Counted from the first letter of the stretch, positions 8,895-18,477 are shown. The stretch: DNA of 64,000 nucleotides from Comamonas testosteroni (GCF_030505195.1 NZ_CP129672.1:4746501-4810500), one strand, 5' to 3'. The notes: generated by a model from the sequence alone, not told the origin. Made by a program: numbers and translations.

Positions 8895-8913
8895 GTGAGG
8901 AATCATTCTCATT
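8895..8913. promoter_or_regulatory. Candidate Fur box upstream of siderophore receptor
   Basis: GTGAGGAATCATTCTCATT matches the right half of the Fur consensus fully and the left half partly. It sits about 115 bp before the receptor ATG in a 356-bp gap (8673-9028) that otherwise shows only AT-rich promoter-like sequence. Confidence 0.6.
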
Positions 8914-9028
8914 TATATTTGCTGGTAGCCCATATACGGTGTATCCGTTCTAGCCACAGCGTCATTGGTTCTTCGGCTGTTGATAACTTCCAGCTCGAAG
9001 AGAACACTTCGTTTGCTTTGAAACGCTC

Positions 9029-11251
9029 ATGCTAGAACGCTCGTTGTGCCCCTTAAGAGGGGCTTTGCCTTTTCGTCTTCATGCGATGGCCTTGGCCGCA
9101 GGTGTTGCCAGCTTGCTGCCGCAGCTCAGCCATGCACAAGAGGGTGGCGAGTCCACGCTGTCGGAAGTGACAGTGCAGGAAAAAGCAATTCCCAATGTTT
9201 ACGGGGAGTCTAGCGATTCCTATGTGGCCAATGGGGTGGAGGTAGGAAAGACTGCTCAGTCTTTGAAGGAGGTTCCGCAGTCTGTGACAGTGGTGACCCG
9301 GCAGCGTATGGACGATCAGGCCATGCGCACGCTCGATGATGTGATGAATTACACCACCGGGATCACGCGCGAAGAGACCTGGCTGGATACGACCTATATG
9401 TCCCGCGGCATGAACATCACCAATTTCCGGTTCGATGGCGGTGCTGCCAGCTCCTCTCGCTCGGGCAGCCGCAGTCTGGACATGGCGCAGTTCGACAGCG
9501 TCAGTGTGCTGCGCGGGGCCGACGGCCTGTTCGGTGCAGGTGAGGCGGGTGGGGTTCTGAACTTCACCTACAAAAGGCCACAGGCCAAACGTCAGACCCA
9601 GGTGATGCTTTCCGGCGGAACCATGAGCAACTATCGCGCCGAGCTCGACACGACGGGCGCGTTGAATGAAAGCGGAACTCTGCGTGGCCGTTTCGTGGCT
9701 GTGAACCATGACCGCAAGGAAATGGCAGCACCATCCAAGCTCAAGCGGCAGATGCTGTATGGAGCGCTGGAGCTGGATCTGACGTCCAGCACAGTCGCCA
9801 CGCTGGGTGCCAGCTATCAGAAGGACAGAAATACGGGCTTCAATGCCAGCCTGCCGCGCTATGCGGACGGCAGCGATATCGGCTTTGCGCGCAATACCAA
9901 CTTTGGCGCGCCCTGGAACTGGATCAATCGCGAGAACACCACGGTCTTTGCCAAGCTCGAGCAGCAGCTAGGCAACGACTGGCTGCTCAAGACCCAGCTC
10001 AGACACACCCGCTTCAATGAAGGTGTGAACGGCGCGGAGATCGAAAGTTCGCCGGATCCCGTCACGCTGCAGGGGGCGGACTGGTGGATCCATCAAGCCA
10101 AGTCACGCGAACGTGAAACCAGCTTCGACGTCAACTTGCAGGGCGGCTTCGATGCCTTTGGTCAACGGCACGATGTGATCCTGGGTTTTGATCAGCACCG
10201 TAACAGCAATAACAATCGGAGCCTGTGGCCGAGGGTGGGCCCGGCTGACGTCTTCAACCGGATTCCACCGGAGGACCCCGGTTATCCGCTGGGTGACTGG
10301 ACCAGCGGCTCGCAGACAAAAACGCAAAAGAGCGGCCTCTATGGCTCTATTCGCCTGCGTCCCGTTGAGCGCTGGTCCGTGGTTTTGGGCGGACGCTATG
10401 TGCTGCAGGATCGCAATACCCAGCACGACATGAACGGTGCGCTCACGGCAAAGAGTCGGGAATCGAATGTCTTTGTCCCCTATATGGGACTGATGCATGA
10501 GCTGACCAAGTCGACCAATCTGTATTTCAGCACCGCCGAGATCTATCAGTCTCAGGCCGGAAAGTTCTCGGCACCACTGCCGGGGACGCCGCTGGATCCG
10601 GTGCGTGGTCGTACCTACGAGCTGGGTGTCAAAAGCGAGCTGACCCCCGATCTGATTGCCAGTGCGGCCTTGTTTCGTACCGATAAAAAAGGCGAGGCCG
10701 TTTACGACCCCGCTTATCCCCAGACCGATTGGCGCGGCGGTTGCTGCTACTTCCGCGACGGCTTCAAGCTGAGCCAGGGCATTGATCTGGAGATGACGGG
10801 GCGAATCACTCCCAATCTCCAGCTGGCGGTGGGCTATACCTACAACAGCAACGAAGACAGACGCAAGGACAGCGCCCAGTTCAGCACGGTCACGCCGCGC
10901 CATCTGTTCAAGGCCTGGGCGGACTACCGCATGAGTGGTGCCATGCGTGGCTGGAGCGTTGGTGGTGGCGTGGTGGCGCAAAGCTCAAATTACCGGGCTT
11001 CAGGGATCAGCGCTTACAACCCGGCAACGGGCCGTTATGACGGAGCCTGGACACCGTACAACTTCACTTCCCCGGGTTACGCAGTCTGGTCGGCTCGTGT
11101 GGCCTATGCCTTCAACAAGGATTGGAGCCTTGCGATGAATGTGGGGAACTTGTTTGACAAGACTTACTACAGCACGGTCGGCTATGCGGGCTATGGCAAC
11201 TTCTACGGTGAAAAGCGCTCGGTGACTTTGTCCCTCAAGGGCCGGTTTTGA
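9029..11251 (+). CDS. TonB-dependent ferric-siderophore receptor (FpvA/FhuE-like)
   Basis: 740 residues with a signal peptide ending near SHAQ (residue 36) if ATG 9029 is used; ATG 9086 (MALAAGVASLL) is an alternative. There is no N-terminal signalling domain, so it is a plain transporter and not an ECF-sigma transducer. The plug domain begins with SLKEVPQSVTVVTRQRMDDQ and contains VLRGADGLFGAGEAGGVLNFTYKRP. The barrel ends in the terminal aromatic strand RSVTLSLKGRF. The plug pattern is that of hydroxamate or mixed-type siderophore receptors. Energy would come from TonB-ExbB-ExbD, present at 47.1-49.0 kb. It heads an apparent operon running to 18253 and is preceded by a candidate Fur box. 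The ligand is unknown. Confidence 0.93.
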   Translation: MLERSLCPLRGALPFRLHAMALAAGVASLLPQLSHAQEGGESTLSEVTVQEKAIPNVYGESSDSYVANGVEVGKTAQSLKEVPQSVTVVTRQRMDDQAMRTLDDVMNYTTGITREETWLDTTYMSRGMNITNFRFDGGAASSSRSGSRSLDMAQFDSVSVLRGADGLFGAGEAGGVLNFTYKRPQAKRQTQVMLSGGTMSNYRAELDTTGALNESGTLRGRFVAVNHDRKEMAAPSKLKRQMLYGALELDLTSSTVATLGASYQKDRNTGFNASLPRYADGSDIGFARNTNFGAPWNWINRENTTVFAKLEQQLGNDWLLKTQLRHTRFNEGVNGAEIESSPDPVTLQGADWWIHQAKSRERETSFDVNLQGGFDAFGQRHDVILGFDQHRNSNNNRSLWPRVGPADVFNRIPPEDPGYPLGDWTSGSQTKTQKSGLYGSIRLRPVERWSVVLGGRYVLQDRNTQHDMNGALTAKSRESNVFVPYMGLMHELTKSTNLYFSTAEIYQSQAGKFSAPLPGTPLDPVRGRTYELGVKSELTPDLIASAALFRTDKKGEAVYDPAYPQTDWRGGCCYFRDGFKLSQGIDLEMTGRITPNLQLAVGYTYNSNEDRRKDSAQFSTVTPRHLFKAWADYRMSGAMRGWSVGGGVVAQSSNYRASGISAYNPATGRYDGAWTPYNFTSPGYAVWSARVAYAFNKDWSLAMNVGNLFDKTYYSTVGYAGYGNFYGEKRSVTLSLKGRF

Positions 11252-11263
11252 AGAGGCGTAGCA

Positions 11264-11557
11264 ATGTCGCAAACTGATGCATCGCATTCTGGCTGGGGAG
11301 TGGGCGCGCGCGTAGCTGCAGCGGTGCTGGGAGGCTATGCCATCTCAAGCGCCTGGGTCGTTTTATGTGGCGCCATGAGTCAATCGCGTGTTGAAGCGAT
11401 TGTGGGAGGCATGCAGTCCAGCTGGCTGTGGTATGTCGCTGCTGTGGTTTGGGCATTCTCCCCGGCCTCACCTCGAAGGATATGGTTTGTGCTGAGCATT
11501 CTGATACTTCTAATGCTCGCGGCAACCATTGCTTTGCTGTACTTGAGGGGGCTGTGA
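11264..11557 (+). CDS. DUF3649 small inner-membrane protein
   Basis: 97 residues with three hydrophobic helices (about 14-35, 48-66 and 73-92). It begins 12 bp after the receptor stop and its TGA overlaps the ATG of the PepSY gene. DUF3649 proteins recur beside TonB-dependent siderophore receptors together with PepSY and DUF3325 membrane proteins. In Pseudomonas, comparable inner-membrane proteins next to pyoverdine uptake genes are linked with ferric-siderophore reduction. The specific role here is inferred from context only. Confidence 0.82.
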   Translation: MSQTDASHSGWGVGARVAAAVLGGYAISSAWVVLCGAMSQSRVEAIVGGMQSSWLWYVAAVVWAFSPASPRRIWFVLSILILLMLAATIALLYLRGL

Positions 11558-13269
11558 TGGCGCAGTCAAAGAATGAGTTTGGTGCCGGAAAAGGAAGTTT
11601 CCGTCAAGCCCAGGCTTGGTTGCATACCTGGTGTGGCTTATGGTTTTCCTGGCTGCTGTATGCCGTTTTCCTGACTGGGACTCTGGCCGTATTCGAGGAG
11701 CCGATCACCCATTGGATGACCCCGGAGCATCATGCACATGAGCAAGCCCAGGCGCGGTCTGTCGGCACTGCGCAAGAAGCCGAGTCTTCTCTGAGTCGGC
11801 GTCTGCAGTGGGGCCTGGCGTATATGAAGCGGCAGCACCCAGGTGCGGATATGTGGGAGCTTTGGCCTGCAGATGCCCAAGGAGGAGGCGATTTACGCGT
11901 CTACTGGTTTGATGCCAACGGGCAGTACGCTGCGGCGCGGCTCGATCCCGAGTCTGGCAATGCCGTGGACGCTGCTGATGCACCCAAGGTGCGCGAGACC
12001 TTGGGTGGTCATCATTTTGTGGATTTCCATTACCAGCTTCATGCGGGCCAGGTGGGCCTCTGGATTGTCGGAATCGCCGCGCTTGCCATGCTGGTGGCCC
12101 TGGTCAGCGGGGTGATCACCCACAGACGAATCTTCAAGGACTTCTTCACCTTTCGTTCCCACAAGGGGCAGAGAAGCTGGCTGGACATGCACAACGCCGT
12201 GGCGGTGCTGACGCTGCCTTTCCAGTTCATGATCGCCTACACAGGCATTGCCATCTCTTGCTCGACCTTCATGCCTGCAGGCATTGCAGCCTACTTCGGC
12301 AGCAGTGCCGAAGCCGTCAAGTCTTTTCAGGTGGCGCTGAATGAACCTGGCAAGCCACAGCGTTCGGGTCAGTCCATGCCCGTGCCGGATCTGGAGTCCT
12401 TCGTGCTGCGCGGTCAGGCCTCGATCGGGCAACCGGTGCGCGCGGTGGTGATTGACTACCCCGGAGATGCTGCGGCACGTGTTGGCGTTTATGGGTGGAA
12501 TGCCGCCGATGATCTGAACCAGCGTCTCAGTTCTACCAGTGGCATGGCCATGTTCTCGGCTGCCACTGGAGAGCTGCAGCAGTTGCGTCTGCCTGGAGGT
12601 GTGGATGGCGGTGTGGCATCACTTACGCAATCGGTGATCGGCGGGCTGCATATGGCAACTTATGGCGGGCTGCCGCTTAAGTGGCTGTACTTCATTTGCG
12701 GGCTAGCAGGAAGCGCCATGATGGCCACGGGGGCTATTCTCTTCATGGTCAAACGGCGGGGCAAGCATCAGGGAGAGTTTGGCTCCAGCACCTCCACGGT
12801 CTACCGGATGATTGAAGCCGTGAATGTGGCGGCCATCGTGGGACTGGGCATCGCCTGTGTGGGCTTCCTGTGGGCCAATCGTTTGCTCCCCATCGAGCTT
12901 TCACAACGCTCCAGATGGGAGCTGGCGGCATTTTTCGCACTCTGGATTCTGGCTCTTCTGCATGCGCTATTGAGATCGCCGCCAATGGCATGGCGTGATC
13001 AGATGACGGCGCTGGCTGTTCTGTGTCTTTTGCTGCCTGTGCTGAACTTCCTGAGCACTGGAGATCACCTTGCTGCATACCTTCTGGAGGGGGATTGGGA
13101 AAGCGCGGGAGTCGAGCTTTTTTCCATTGCTGTCGGGGTGGCGGCTGTCGCAGCCTTGTTCTGGATGCGAAGGCCAAAGCCTGTGCGAAAACAGATGCCT
13201 CGTGAAGTGTCGAAAGACTTGTCTGCGGTGGTGGACGCAAACGCCGTCAAGCAAGGGAGCCTCTCATGA
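11557..13269 (+). CDS. PepSY-domain transmembrane protein, putative siderophore-iron reductase component
   Basis: 570 residues from ATG 11557, which overlaps the upstream stop by one base. The first helix region (QAWLHTWCGLWFSWLLYAVFLTGTLAVFEEP) is the PepSY_TM signature with a conserved His. A periplasmic PepSY portion follows (residues about 65-160), then HYQLHAGQVGLW and further helices, with more helices at 355-385 and 420-540. Repeated membrane-embedded histidines (HTW, HHAH, HHFVDFHYQLH) are compatible with heme or metal binding. PepSY_TM proteins of siderophore loci are implicated in electron transfer to periplasmic ferric siderophores. The 3' end overlaps the next ORF by four bases, showing translational coupling. 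Confidence 0.88.
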   Translation: MAQSKNEFGAGKGSFRQAQAWLHTWCGLWFSWLLYAVFLTGTLAVFEEPITHWMTPEHHAHEQAQARSVGTAQEAESSLSRRLQWGLAYMKRQHPGADMWELWPADAQGGGDLRVYWFDANGQYAAARLDPESGNAVDAADAPKVRETLGGHHFVDFHYQLHAGQVGLWIVGIAALAMLVALVSGVITHRRIFKDFFTFRSHKGQRSWLDMHNAVAVLTLPFQFMIAYTGIAISCSTFMPAGIAAYFGSSAEAVKSFQVALNEPGKPQRSGQSMPVPDLESFVLRGQASIGQPVRAVVIDYPGDAAARVGVYGWNAADDLNQRLSSTSGMAMFSAATGELQQLRLPGGVDGGVASLTQSVIGGLHMATYGGLPLKWLYFICGLAGSAMMATGAILFMVKRRGKHQGEFGSSTSTVYRMIEAVNVAAIVGLGIACVGFLWANRLLPIELSQRSRWELAAFFALWILALLHALLRSPPMAWRDQMTALAVLCLLLPVLNFLSTGDHLAAYLLEGDWESAGVELFSIAVGVAAVAALFWMRRPKPVRKQMPREVSKDLSAVVDANAVKQGSLS

Positions 13270-13607
13270 CGCTGTGGCAATCATCTTTGCAGGCTCTTGC
13301 TCTTTCAATGGGTGGAATGACGGCTTTGGCCCTTGCCATGGACCGTCATTACGCGCAACTGAAGCCTCGGGACGAGGTGCCTGCTGCACATCGCATGGCG
13401 CTACGTGTGCTGGGCGGTCTACTTTTATTGGCAGTCTGGCTACCGGCCATTCGCAGTTGGAGCGCAACGGTTAGTACTGCGCTGGTGCCGGGTTTTTGGA
13501 GTCTGGGAGCGCTCGCGACAGTCGCAGGGCTGTCCTGGTCGGCTCGGCGTTTTGCGGTAGCTGCTGCCGTGATGGCGCTGCTGGGCGCAGTCAGTTGCCT
13601 CTGGTGA
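13266..13607 (+). CDS. DUF3325 small inner-membrane protein
   Basis: 113 residues beginning in an ATGA overlap with the PepSY gene. It has a hydrophobic N-terminus and two to three further helices (about 43-60, 70-88 and 94-112). The family DUF3325 is almost always found after DUF3649 and PepSY_TM genes in siderophore operons. The three probably form one inner-membrane complex. A 109-bp gap separates it from the exporter genes, the only gap in this operon long enough for an internal promoter. Confidence 0.82.
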   Translation: MTLWQSSLQALALSMGGMTALALAMDRHYAQLKPRDEVPAAHRMALRVLGGLLLLAVWLPAIRSWSATVSTALVPGFWSLGALATVAGLSWSARRFAVAAAVMALLGAVSCLW

Positions 13608-13716
13608 CGGCCGCCTCGACGCCTGTGTGGCTTTGGATCTTCAATCGCTCCAACCCATGCCCTGAGCATGCGTTTGAGCAGCGGCTGCGAATTGTTTTCT
13701 GGAAAGTGCGACGTTC

Positions 13717-14898
13717 ATGACGGTGGGGAAAGTCAAACGCTGGAGTGGCCTCGGCCTGCTTCTGGTCTGTGCTGCAGGTACTGCTCTGTGGTGGGCCAGT
13801 CGACCAAGGATAGAGTATCAGAGTGTTGCGGTGCAGCGCGGCGATGTGGAGTCCACGGTCACCGCCATCGGCACCCTGCAACCCAGAACCTATGTGGATG
13901 TAGGGGCACAGGTTTCGGGGCAGATCACCCGTTTGCTGGTCAGTGCCGGGGCCAGGGTCGAGAAGGGCGCATTGCTGGTGGAGATTGACCCCAGCGTGCA
14001 GCGTGCCACCGTGGATGCGGGAAGAGCATCGCTGGCGAGCCTGCGTGCCCAGATCGCCGAGCAGCAGGCGCAGCTGAAGCTCGCCAGTCAGCAGTTGAAG
14101 CGACAGCAGCAGCTGGCCGCCGAGGAAGCCACTAGGCAGGAAGACGTGCAGATTGCCGAGGCCCAGGTTGCCGGTGCAGCGGCGCGTATCGACCATCTCA
14201 AGGCACAGATGCAGCAAACGCAGGCCAGCCTCAAGGCGGATGAAGCCCGGCTGGGCTACACCCGCATCTATGCCCCCATGTCCGGCACGGTGGTGTCTGT
14301 CGATGCCCGTGAAGGCCAGACCCTGAATGCGACCTATCAGACGCCCAATATCTTGCGCATTGCCGATCTGACGGCCATGACGGTCTGGACCGATGTGTCG
14401 GAAGCCGACGTGCGGCGCGTGAGAGCGGACATGCCCGTGTATTTCACGACTCTGGGCAGTGCCGGTCAGGAACAGGCGCGCCGCTGGAACGGCAGGGTGA
14501 GGCAGGTACTGCCTGCGCCGCCGGCCAGTGTTGCCCCCGTGGCAGGCAATGCTGCGACACCTGCTGCGGCCACCAAGGCCGTGACCTATACGGCGTTGTT
14601 TGACGTGGACAACAAGGATGCGGAACTGTTGCCGCAGATGACGGCCCAGGTGGTCTTTGTGACCGGCAGCGCGCCGCAGGCCCTGACGCTTCCATTGACA
14701 GCGCTCCAGTCTGAGAAGGAGCCGCAATCGCAGAGCGTCCGGGTGCTGACGGCCGAACGCCAGCCTGAGCTGCGAAGTGTGAAGCTGGGCGTCAGAAGCC
14801 GCCACCAGGTGCAGGTGCTCGACGGTGTGGCCGAAGGCGAGCGTGTCATCGTCGGCGAAACCTTGATTCCAGGCGGCCTGCGGTGGCTGCAATGGTGA
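13717..14898 (+). CDS. macA: MacA/PvdR-like periplasmic adaptor of a tripartite ABC exporter
   Basis: 393 residues. An N-terminal anchor (LGLLLVCAAGTALWW) is followed by the lipoyl half QVSGQITRLLVSAGARVEKGALLVEID and a long Ala/Gln-rich coiled hairpin (residues about 95-175). The second lipoyl half is YTRIYAPMSGTVVSVDAREGQTLN, and beta-barrel and membrane-proximal domains complete the protein. This order is that of MacA and of the pyoverdine exporter adaptor PvdR. It would link the ABC transporter encoded next to the outer-membrane channel that follows. Its position after a siderophore receptor supports export or recycling of a siderophore. Whether it also handles macrolides cannot be said. 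Its 3' end overlaps macB. Confidence 0.9.
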   Translation: MTVGKVKRWSGLGLLLVCAAGTALWWASRPRIEYQSVAVQRGDVESTVTAIGTLQPRTYVDVGAQVSGQITRLLVSAGARVEKGALLVEIDPSVQRATVDAGRASLASLRAQIAEQQAQLKLASQQLKRQQQLAAEEATRQEDVQIAEAQVAGAAARIDHLKAQMQQTQASLKADEARLGYTRIYAPMSGTVVSVDAREGQTLNATYQTPNILRIADLTAMTVWTDVSEADVRRVRADMPVYFTTLGSAGQEQARRWNGRVRQVLPAPPASVAPVAGNAATPAAATKAVTYTALFDVDNKDAELLPQMTAQVVFVTGSAPQALTLPLTALQSEKEPQSQSVRVLTAERQPELRSVKLGVRSRHQVQVLDGVAEGERVIVGETLIPGGLRWLQW

Positions 14899-16862
14899 GT
14901 GCGATGGAGCAGGCGGCGCTGATTTCGCTGCGTGGCATTCGCAAGCACTATGGCGGTGTGGGCGAGCAGCCGTCGGTGACCGTATTGCGTGGCATCGATC
15001 TGGACATTCGCGCGGGCGAGTATGTTGCCGTCGTCGGCAGCTCTGGCTCGGGCAAGTCCACCTTGATGAATATCCTGGGCTGCCTTGATAAGCCAAGCGA
15101 GGGTTGCTATCGGTTTCAAGGTCAGGACGTGTCCTTGCTGGACTCGGATGCCCTGGCCTGGCTGCGTCGTGAAGCCTTCGGTTTCGTGTTTCAGGGCTAC
15201 CACCTGATTCCCAGTGAAAGCGCTTCGGAGAATGTGCAGATGCCTGCCATCTACGCAGGTTTGCCCAAGGCGCAGCGGATGCACAGGGCCCAGCTTCTGC
15301 TTGAGCGCCTGGGGCTGGGATCGCGCCTGGGCAATCGCCCCAATCAGCTATCGGGTGGTCAGCAGCAGCGAGTGTCCATTGCTCGGGCCTTGATGAATGG
15401 CGGTCACATCATCCTGGCCGATGAGCCTACCGGGGCTCTTGATTCGCATAGCGGAGCCGAGGTGATGGCCTTGCTGCGCGAACTGGCCGATGCGGGACAC
15501 ACCATCATCGTGATCACACATGATCGCGAAGTTGCCGCCCAGGCAAGACGTGTCATCGAAATCAGCGATGGACGCGTCGTCAATGACAGTGCTCCTCATG
15601 GCAGTCAGGCTCACGGCGAGCTACCGCCATTGACCGCGCAGCGCAACACAGCAACATCGGGAATCTCCTGGGTGGCTGAAATTTCCGAAGCTGCACGCAG
15701 TGCCTGGCGCGGCATGCGCATGAACCGCGTGCGTACCAGCCTGACCTTGCTGGGCATCGTGATCGGTGTGGCCTCGGTGATCGTCATGCTGGCCATCGGC
15801 GAAGGTGCCCGGCGCAAGGTGGTCGAGCAGATGGGCACCATGGGAACGGCCATTCTCTATATGGGCAGCAAGCCGCCGGCCAGCGGTGGACCTGCGGGCC
15901 AGATCACCGAAGACGATCTGGCTGCCATGCGGGAGTTGCCAGCGATACGCAGAGTGATGCCTGTCATCGGAGACCCCGTCACCGTGCGCTATGGCAAGGC
16001 CGACAAGCAGCTCTATGTGTTTGCGGCCAGCCAGGAGATGCCGCTGGTCCACCACTGGAGTGTGGCTCAAGGCCGTTACTTCACCGATGTGGAAGATCGC
16101 GATCTGGCTCCGCTGGTGGTGATAGGGCACAAGGCGCACCGGCATTTTTTCCCGGAGGTGGCCAATCCCCTGGGTCGGCAGCTGATCATCGGAAACTCGG
16201 CGTTCGAGGTCATTGGCGTCATGAGCGAGCGAGGGGCGGACTCTGGCGCGCAGGACTATGACGACATGGTGTTCATTCCCTATCAGTCGGGACGCGCCAG
16301 GGTCTATCAGGCGCAGACACAGCCCGATTACGTGGTCGTGGAAGCCAGCTCTTCCGAGCGGGTCCATGAAGCCGAGCAATCCATCCGCAGCCTCCTGCTG
16401 GCGCGGCACGGGGGAAGGGAAGACTTCGGCATCGGCAATGCTGCAGCCCGTATTCAGGCCGAGGCAGCAACGCGCCAGAGCATGGCCGTGATGCTGGGGC
16501 TGATTGCAGCCGTTTCGCTGGTGGTCGGAGGTATCGGGGTCATGAACGTGATGCTGATGACGGTGCGCGAGCGGACCAGAGAGATCGGCATTCGCATGGC
16601 GGTGGGTGCCAGACAGCGTGACATCCTGCGTCAGTTCCTGACGGAAGCCAGCATGGTGACCGTGGTGGGCGGGGGCGTGGGCCTGCTTGCAGGCTTGGGC
16701 ATTGGCCTGGTGCTGATTGCCTCGGGCGTGCCCGTGGTTTTTTCGGTGAAAGCCATGCTGGGGGCATTTGCCTGTGCGGTGCTCACCGGTCTGGTCTTCG
16801 GCTTCATGCCGGCCAGAACGGCGGCACGGCTGGAGCCCGTGCGAGCATTGGCGGGAGAGTAG
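14892..16862 (+). CDS. macB: MacB/PvdT-like ABC exporter, fused ATPase and permease
   Basis: 656 residues from ATG 14892, which overlaps the macA stop; ATG 14904 is possible. The N-terminal ATPase has Walker A GSSGSGKST, the signature LSGGQQQR and Walker B ILADEPTGALDSHSG, and the H-loop is VITHD. A first membrane helix (LTLLGIVIGVASVIVMLAIG) leads into a large periplasmic MacB domain. Three C-terminal FtsX-type helices follow, including RERTREIGIRMAVGARQ. This is the type VII 'mechanotransmission' architecture. With the adaptor and channel it would drive periplasmic substrate out of the cell. Similarity of layout to PvdRT-OpmQ suggests siderophore secretion or recycling. Confidence 0.92.
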   Translation: MVSAMEQAALISLRGIRKHYGGVGEQPSVTVLRGIDLDIRAGEYVAVVGSSGSGKSTLMNILGCLDKPSEGCYRFQGQDVSLLDSDALAWLRREAFGFVFQGYHLIPSESASENVQMPAIYAGLPKAQRMHRAQLLLERLGLGSRLGNRPNQLSGGQQQRVSIARALMNGGHIILADEPTGALDSHSGAEVMALLRELADAGHTIIVITHDREVAAQARRVIEISDGRVVNDSAPHGSQAHGELPPLTAQRNTATSGISWVAEISEAARSAWRGMRMNRVRTSLTLLGIVIGVASVIVMLAIGEGARRKVVEQMGTMGTAILYMGSKPPASGGPAGQITEDDLAAMRELPAIRRVMPVIGDPVTVRYGKADKQLYVFAASQEMPLVHHWSVAQGRYFTDVEDRDLAPLVVIGHKAHRHFFPEVANPLGRQLIIGNSAFEVIGVMSERGADSGAQDYDDMVFIPYQSGRARVYQAQTQPDYVVVEASSSERVHEAEQSIRSLLLARHGGREDFGIGNAAARIQAEAATRQSMAVMLGLIAAVSLVVGGIGVMNVMLMTVRERTREIGIRMAVGARQRDILRQFLTEASMVTVVGGGVGLLAGLGIGLVLIASGVPVVFSVKAMLGAFACAVLTGLVFGFMPARTAARLEPVRALAGE

Positions 16863-16864
16863 GC

Positions 16865-18253
16865 ATGTACAAATGGAACGCAGCCCTGGCGGCTCTTGCT
16901 CTGGCGGGATGCGCGGCACAGGAATCCAGTGACGAGGCTCGAAAAATGTCTCTCGATATTCCTCATGCCTGGGCGCAACAGCAGGGATCGGAGCGCGAGG
17001 AGGTCAACTCCCGCTGGTGGCATGGTTTTGGCAGCCCTGAACTCAGCGCACTGGTCGAGCGGGCCGGAACTCAAAGTCTGGATGTGGCAGCAGCCGTGGC
17101 GAGAGTGCAGCAGGCGGATGCCCGCGCAGCTTATGCCCGCGCAGCTCTGGTGCCGGAGGTGAATGCAGATTTCGGGGCCTCAAGATCAGCCGCTCTGGAC
17201 AGTCATACGCAAAGAAATGCCAGTGCCTGGCGGATAGGCCTGTCGAGCAGCTACGAGCTGGACTTCTGGGGACGCCAGCGGGCGTTGAGGGACGCCGCCG
17301 AGTCCGGCAGACAGGCCAGCGTGTTTGACCGCGAGACCGTGCGCCTGACGGTCACGGCTTCGGTCGCTCAGACTTGGCTTCAGTGTGTGGGCTTGCGTGA
17401 GCGCGTTGCGATTGCCCAGCTCAATCTCGAGGTTTCCGAGCGGCTGTTGAAGCTGGTGGAGTCCCGAGCCCGTTATGGGGCCGCAACCTCCGTGGAACTG
17501 GCTCAGCAGCGCGGTCAGGTTGCCGCACAGCAGCGTGTCGTAGCTCTGCTGCGCAAGCAGCTAGCGGATGCACATGCGGTGCTGGCTCTGCTGTCGGGTC
17601 AATGGGCTATGGATCTGGTGAGCGAGGCCAGTCTGTCGAATCTGGCGATTCCGGGCATTCGCGAGGGTACGCCAGCGGACCTGATGACACACAGGCCGGA
17701 CGTGGCGAAAGCCGAGGCTCAACTGCTTGCAGCGAATGCCAATCTTGCCGTAGCCAGAGCAGCCATGCTGCCGCGCGTAACGTTGACCGCAAGCTTGGGC
17801 TCTGAGAGCGAAAAGATCCGCAATCTGCTGGAGAGTCCGTTGTCTTCTCTGGCAGCAGGGATTCTGGCTCCGATTTTCGATGCCGGACGGCTTGCTTCCA
17901 ATCGTGACCTGGCTGTAGCGCAAAAGGAGGAGCTGTTGATTGGCTACCGCAAAGCCATTTTGCAGGCCTTCAATGATGTTCAAGTTGCATTAAATGCGGT
18001 TGACGGTGCCGAGAAACAGGCGCAGGTTCAGGCGCAGGAAGTGATTCAGGCACAGAAGGCGCTTGCGCTGGCGGAAAGCCGATACAAGGCTGGTGCGGAC
18101 AACTTGCAGACCTTGCTGGACGTGCAGCGTGTGGCCTATCAGAGCCGGGACCTCGCTGTTCAGTTGCGGCAGGAGCGCCTTCAGGCGAGTATTGCGCTTT
18201 ACAGGGCCCTAGGAGGTGGCTGGAGACGAACCCCAGAGGGGCCTGAGGGTTGA
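16865..18253 (+). CDS. Outer-membrane efflux lipoprotein (OprM/NodT/OpmQ-like)
   Basis: 462 residues starting two bases after macB. The lipobox LAGC places the acylated Cys at residue 16. Two OEP repeats follow: the first contains SSYELDFWGRQRALRDA and AQTWLQCVGLRERVAIAQ; the second has MTHRPDVAKAEAQLLAANANLAVARAAMLPRVTLTASLG and ADNLQTLLDVQRVAYQ. These proteins form trimeric beta-barrel plus alpha-barrel channels that dock to MacA-like adaptors. It is the last intact gene of the operon that starts with the receptor at 9029. The TGA stop overlaps the beginning of a broken Fur-like frame. Confidence 0.92.
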   Translation: MYKWNAALAALALAGCAAQESSDEARKMSLDIPHAWAQQQGSEREEVNSRWWHGFGSPELSALVERAGTQSLDVAAAVARVQQADARAAYARAALVPEVNADFGASRSAALDSHTQRNASAWRIGLSSSYELDFWGRQRALRDAAESGRQASVFDRETVRLTVTASVAQTWLQCVGLRERVAIAQLNLEVSERLLKLVESRARYGAATSVELAQQRGQVAAQQRVVALLRKQLADAHAVLALLSGQWAMDLVSEASLSNLAIPGIREGTPADLMTHRPDVAKAEAQLLAANANLAVARAAMLPRVTLTASLGSESEKIRNLLESPLSSLAAGILAPIFDAGRLASNRDLAVAQKEELLIGYRKAILQAFNDVQVALNAVDGAEKQAQVQAQEVIQAQKALALAESRYKAGADNLQTLLDVQRVAYQSRDLAVQLRQERLQASIALYRALGGGWRRTPEGPEG

Positions 18254-18267
18254 GGTTTGTAAGCGTG

Positions 18268-18477
18268 ATGCCACGGTTGAGGGCAGCAGGACTGCGTCCA
18301 ACCGTCGCCAGAATTGGCGTGCTGAGCTCTTCTGCGCATGCGCTCAGCAGAGACGAGATCTATCGTCAGCTATACCTTCGGGGAACCCCGGTCAGTGTGG
18401 GAGCCGTCATGCAGGTGGGCATCCGCTTAGGGCGCATCACGGTAACGACCATGAGGCCAGGGCACCGCCGAAGGTGA
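18268..18477 (+). pseudogene. Truncated Fur-family regulator remnant
   Basis: A frame beginning MPRLRAAGLRPTVARIGVL and continuing with ALSRDEIYRQLYLRGTPVSVG reads as the first half of a Fur winged-helix domain. After VSVGAV, where TVYRVL would be expected, similarity ends and an unrelated tail runs to a stop at 18477. The whole metal-binding domain is missing. It lies 14 bp after the efflux lipoprotein gene and likely once regulated that operon. The break is next to the diguanylate cyclase gene, suggesting a recombination junction. Confidence 0.6.

Noticed and set aside
13591..15096. Long open frame antisense to macA
   Set aside because: It is a mirror of the G+C codon bias of the sense gene, has no family signature or signal, and ends in low-complexity His/Gln-rich translation.
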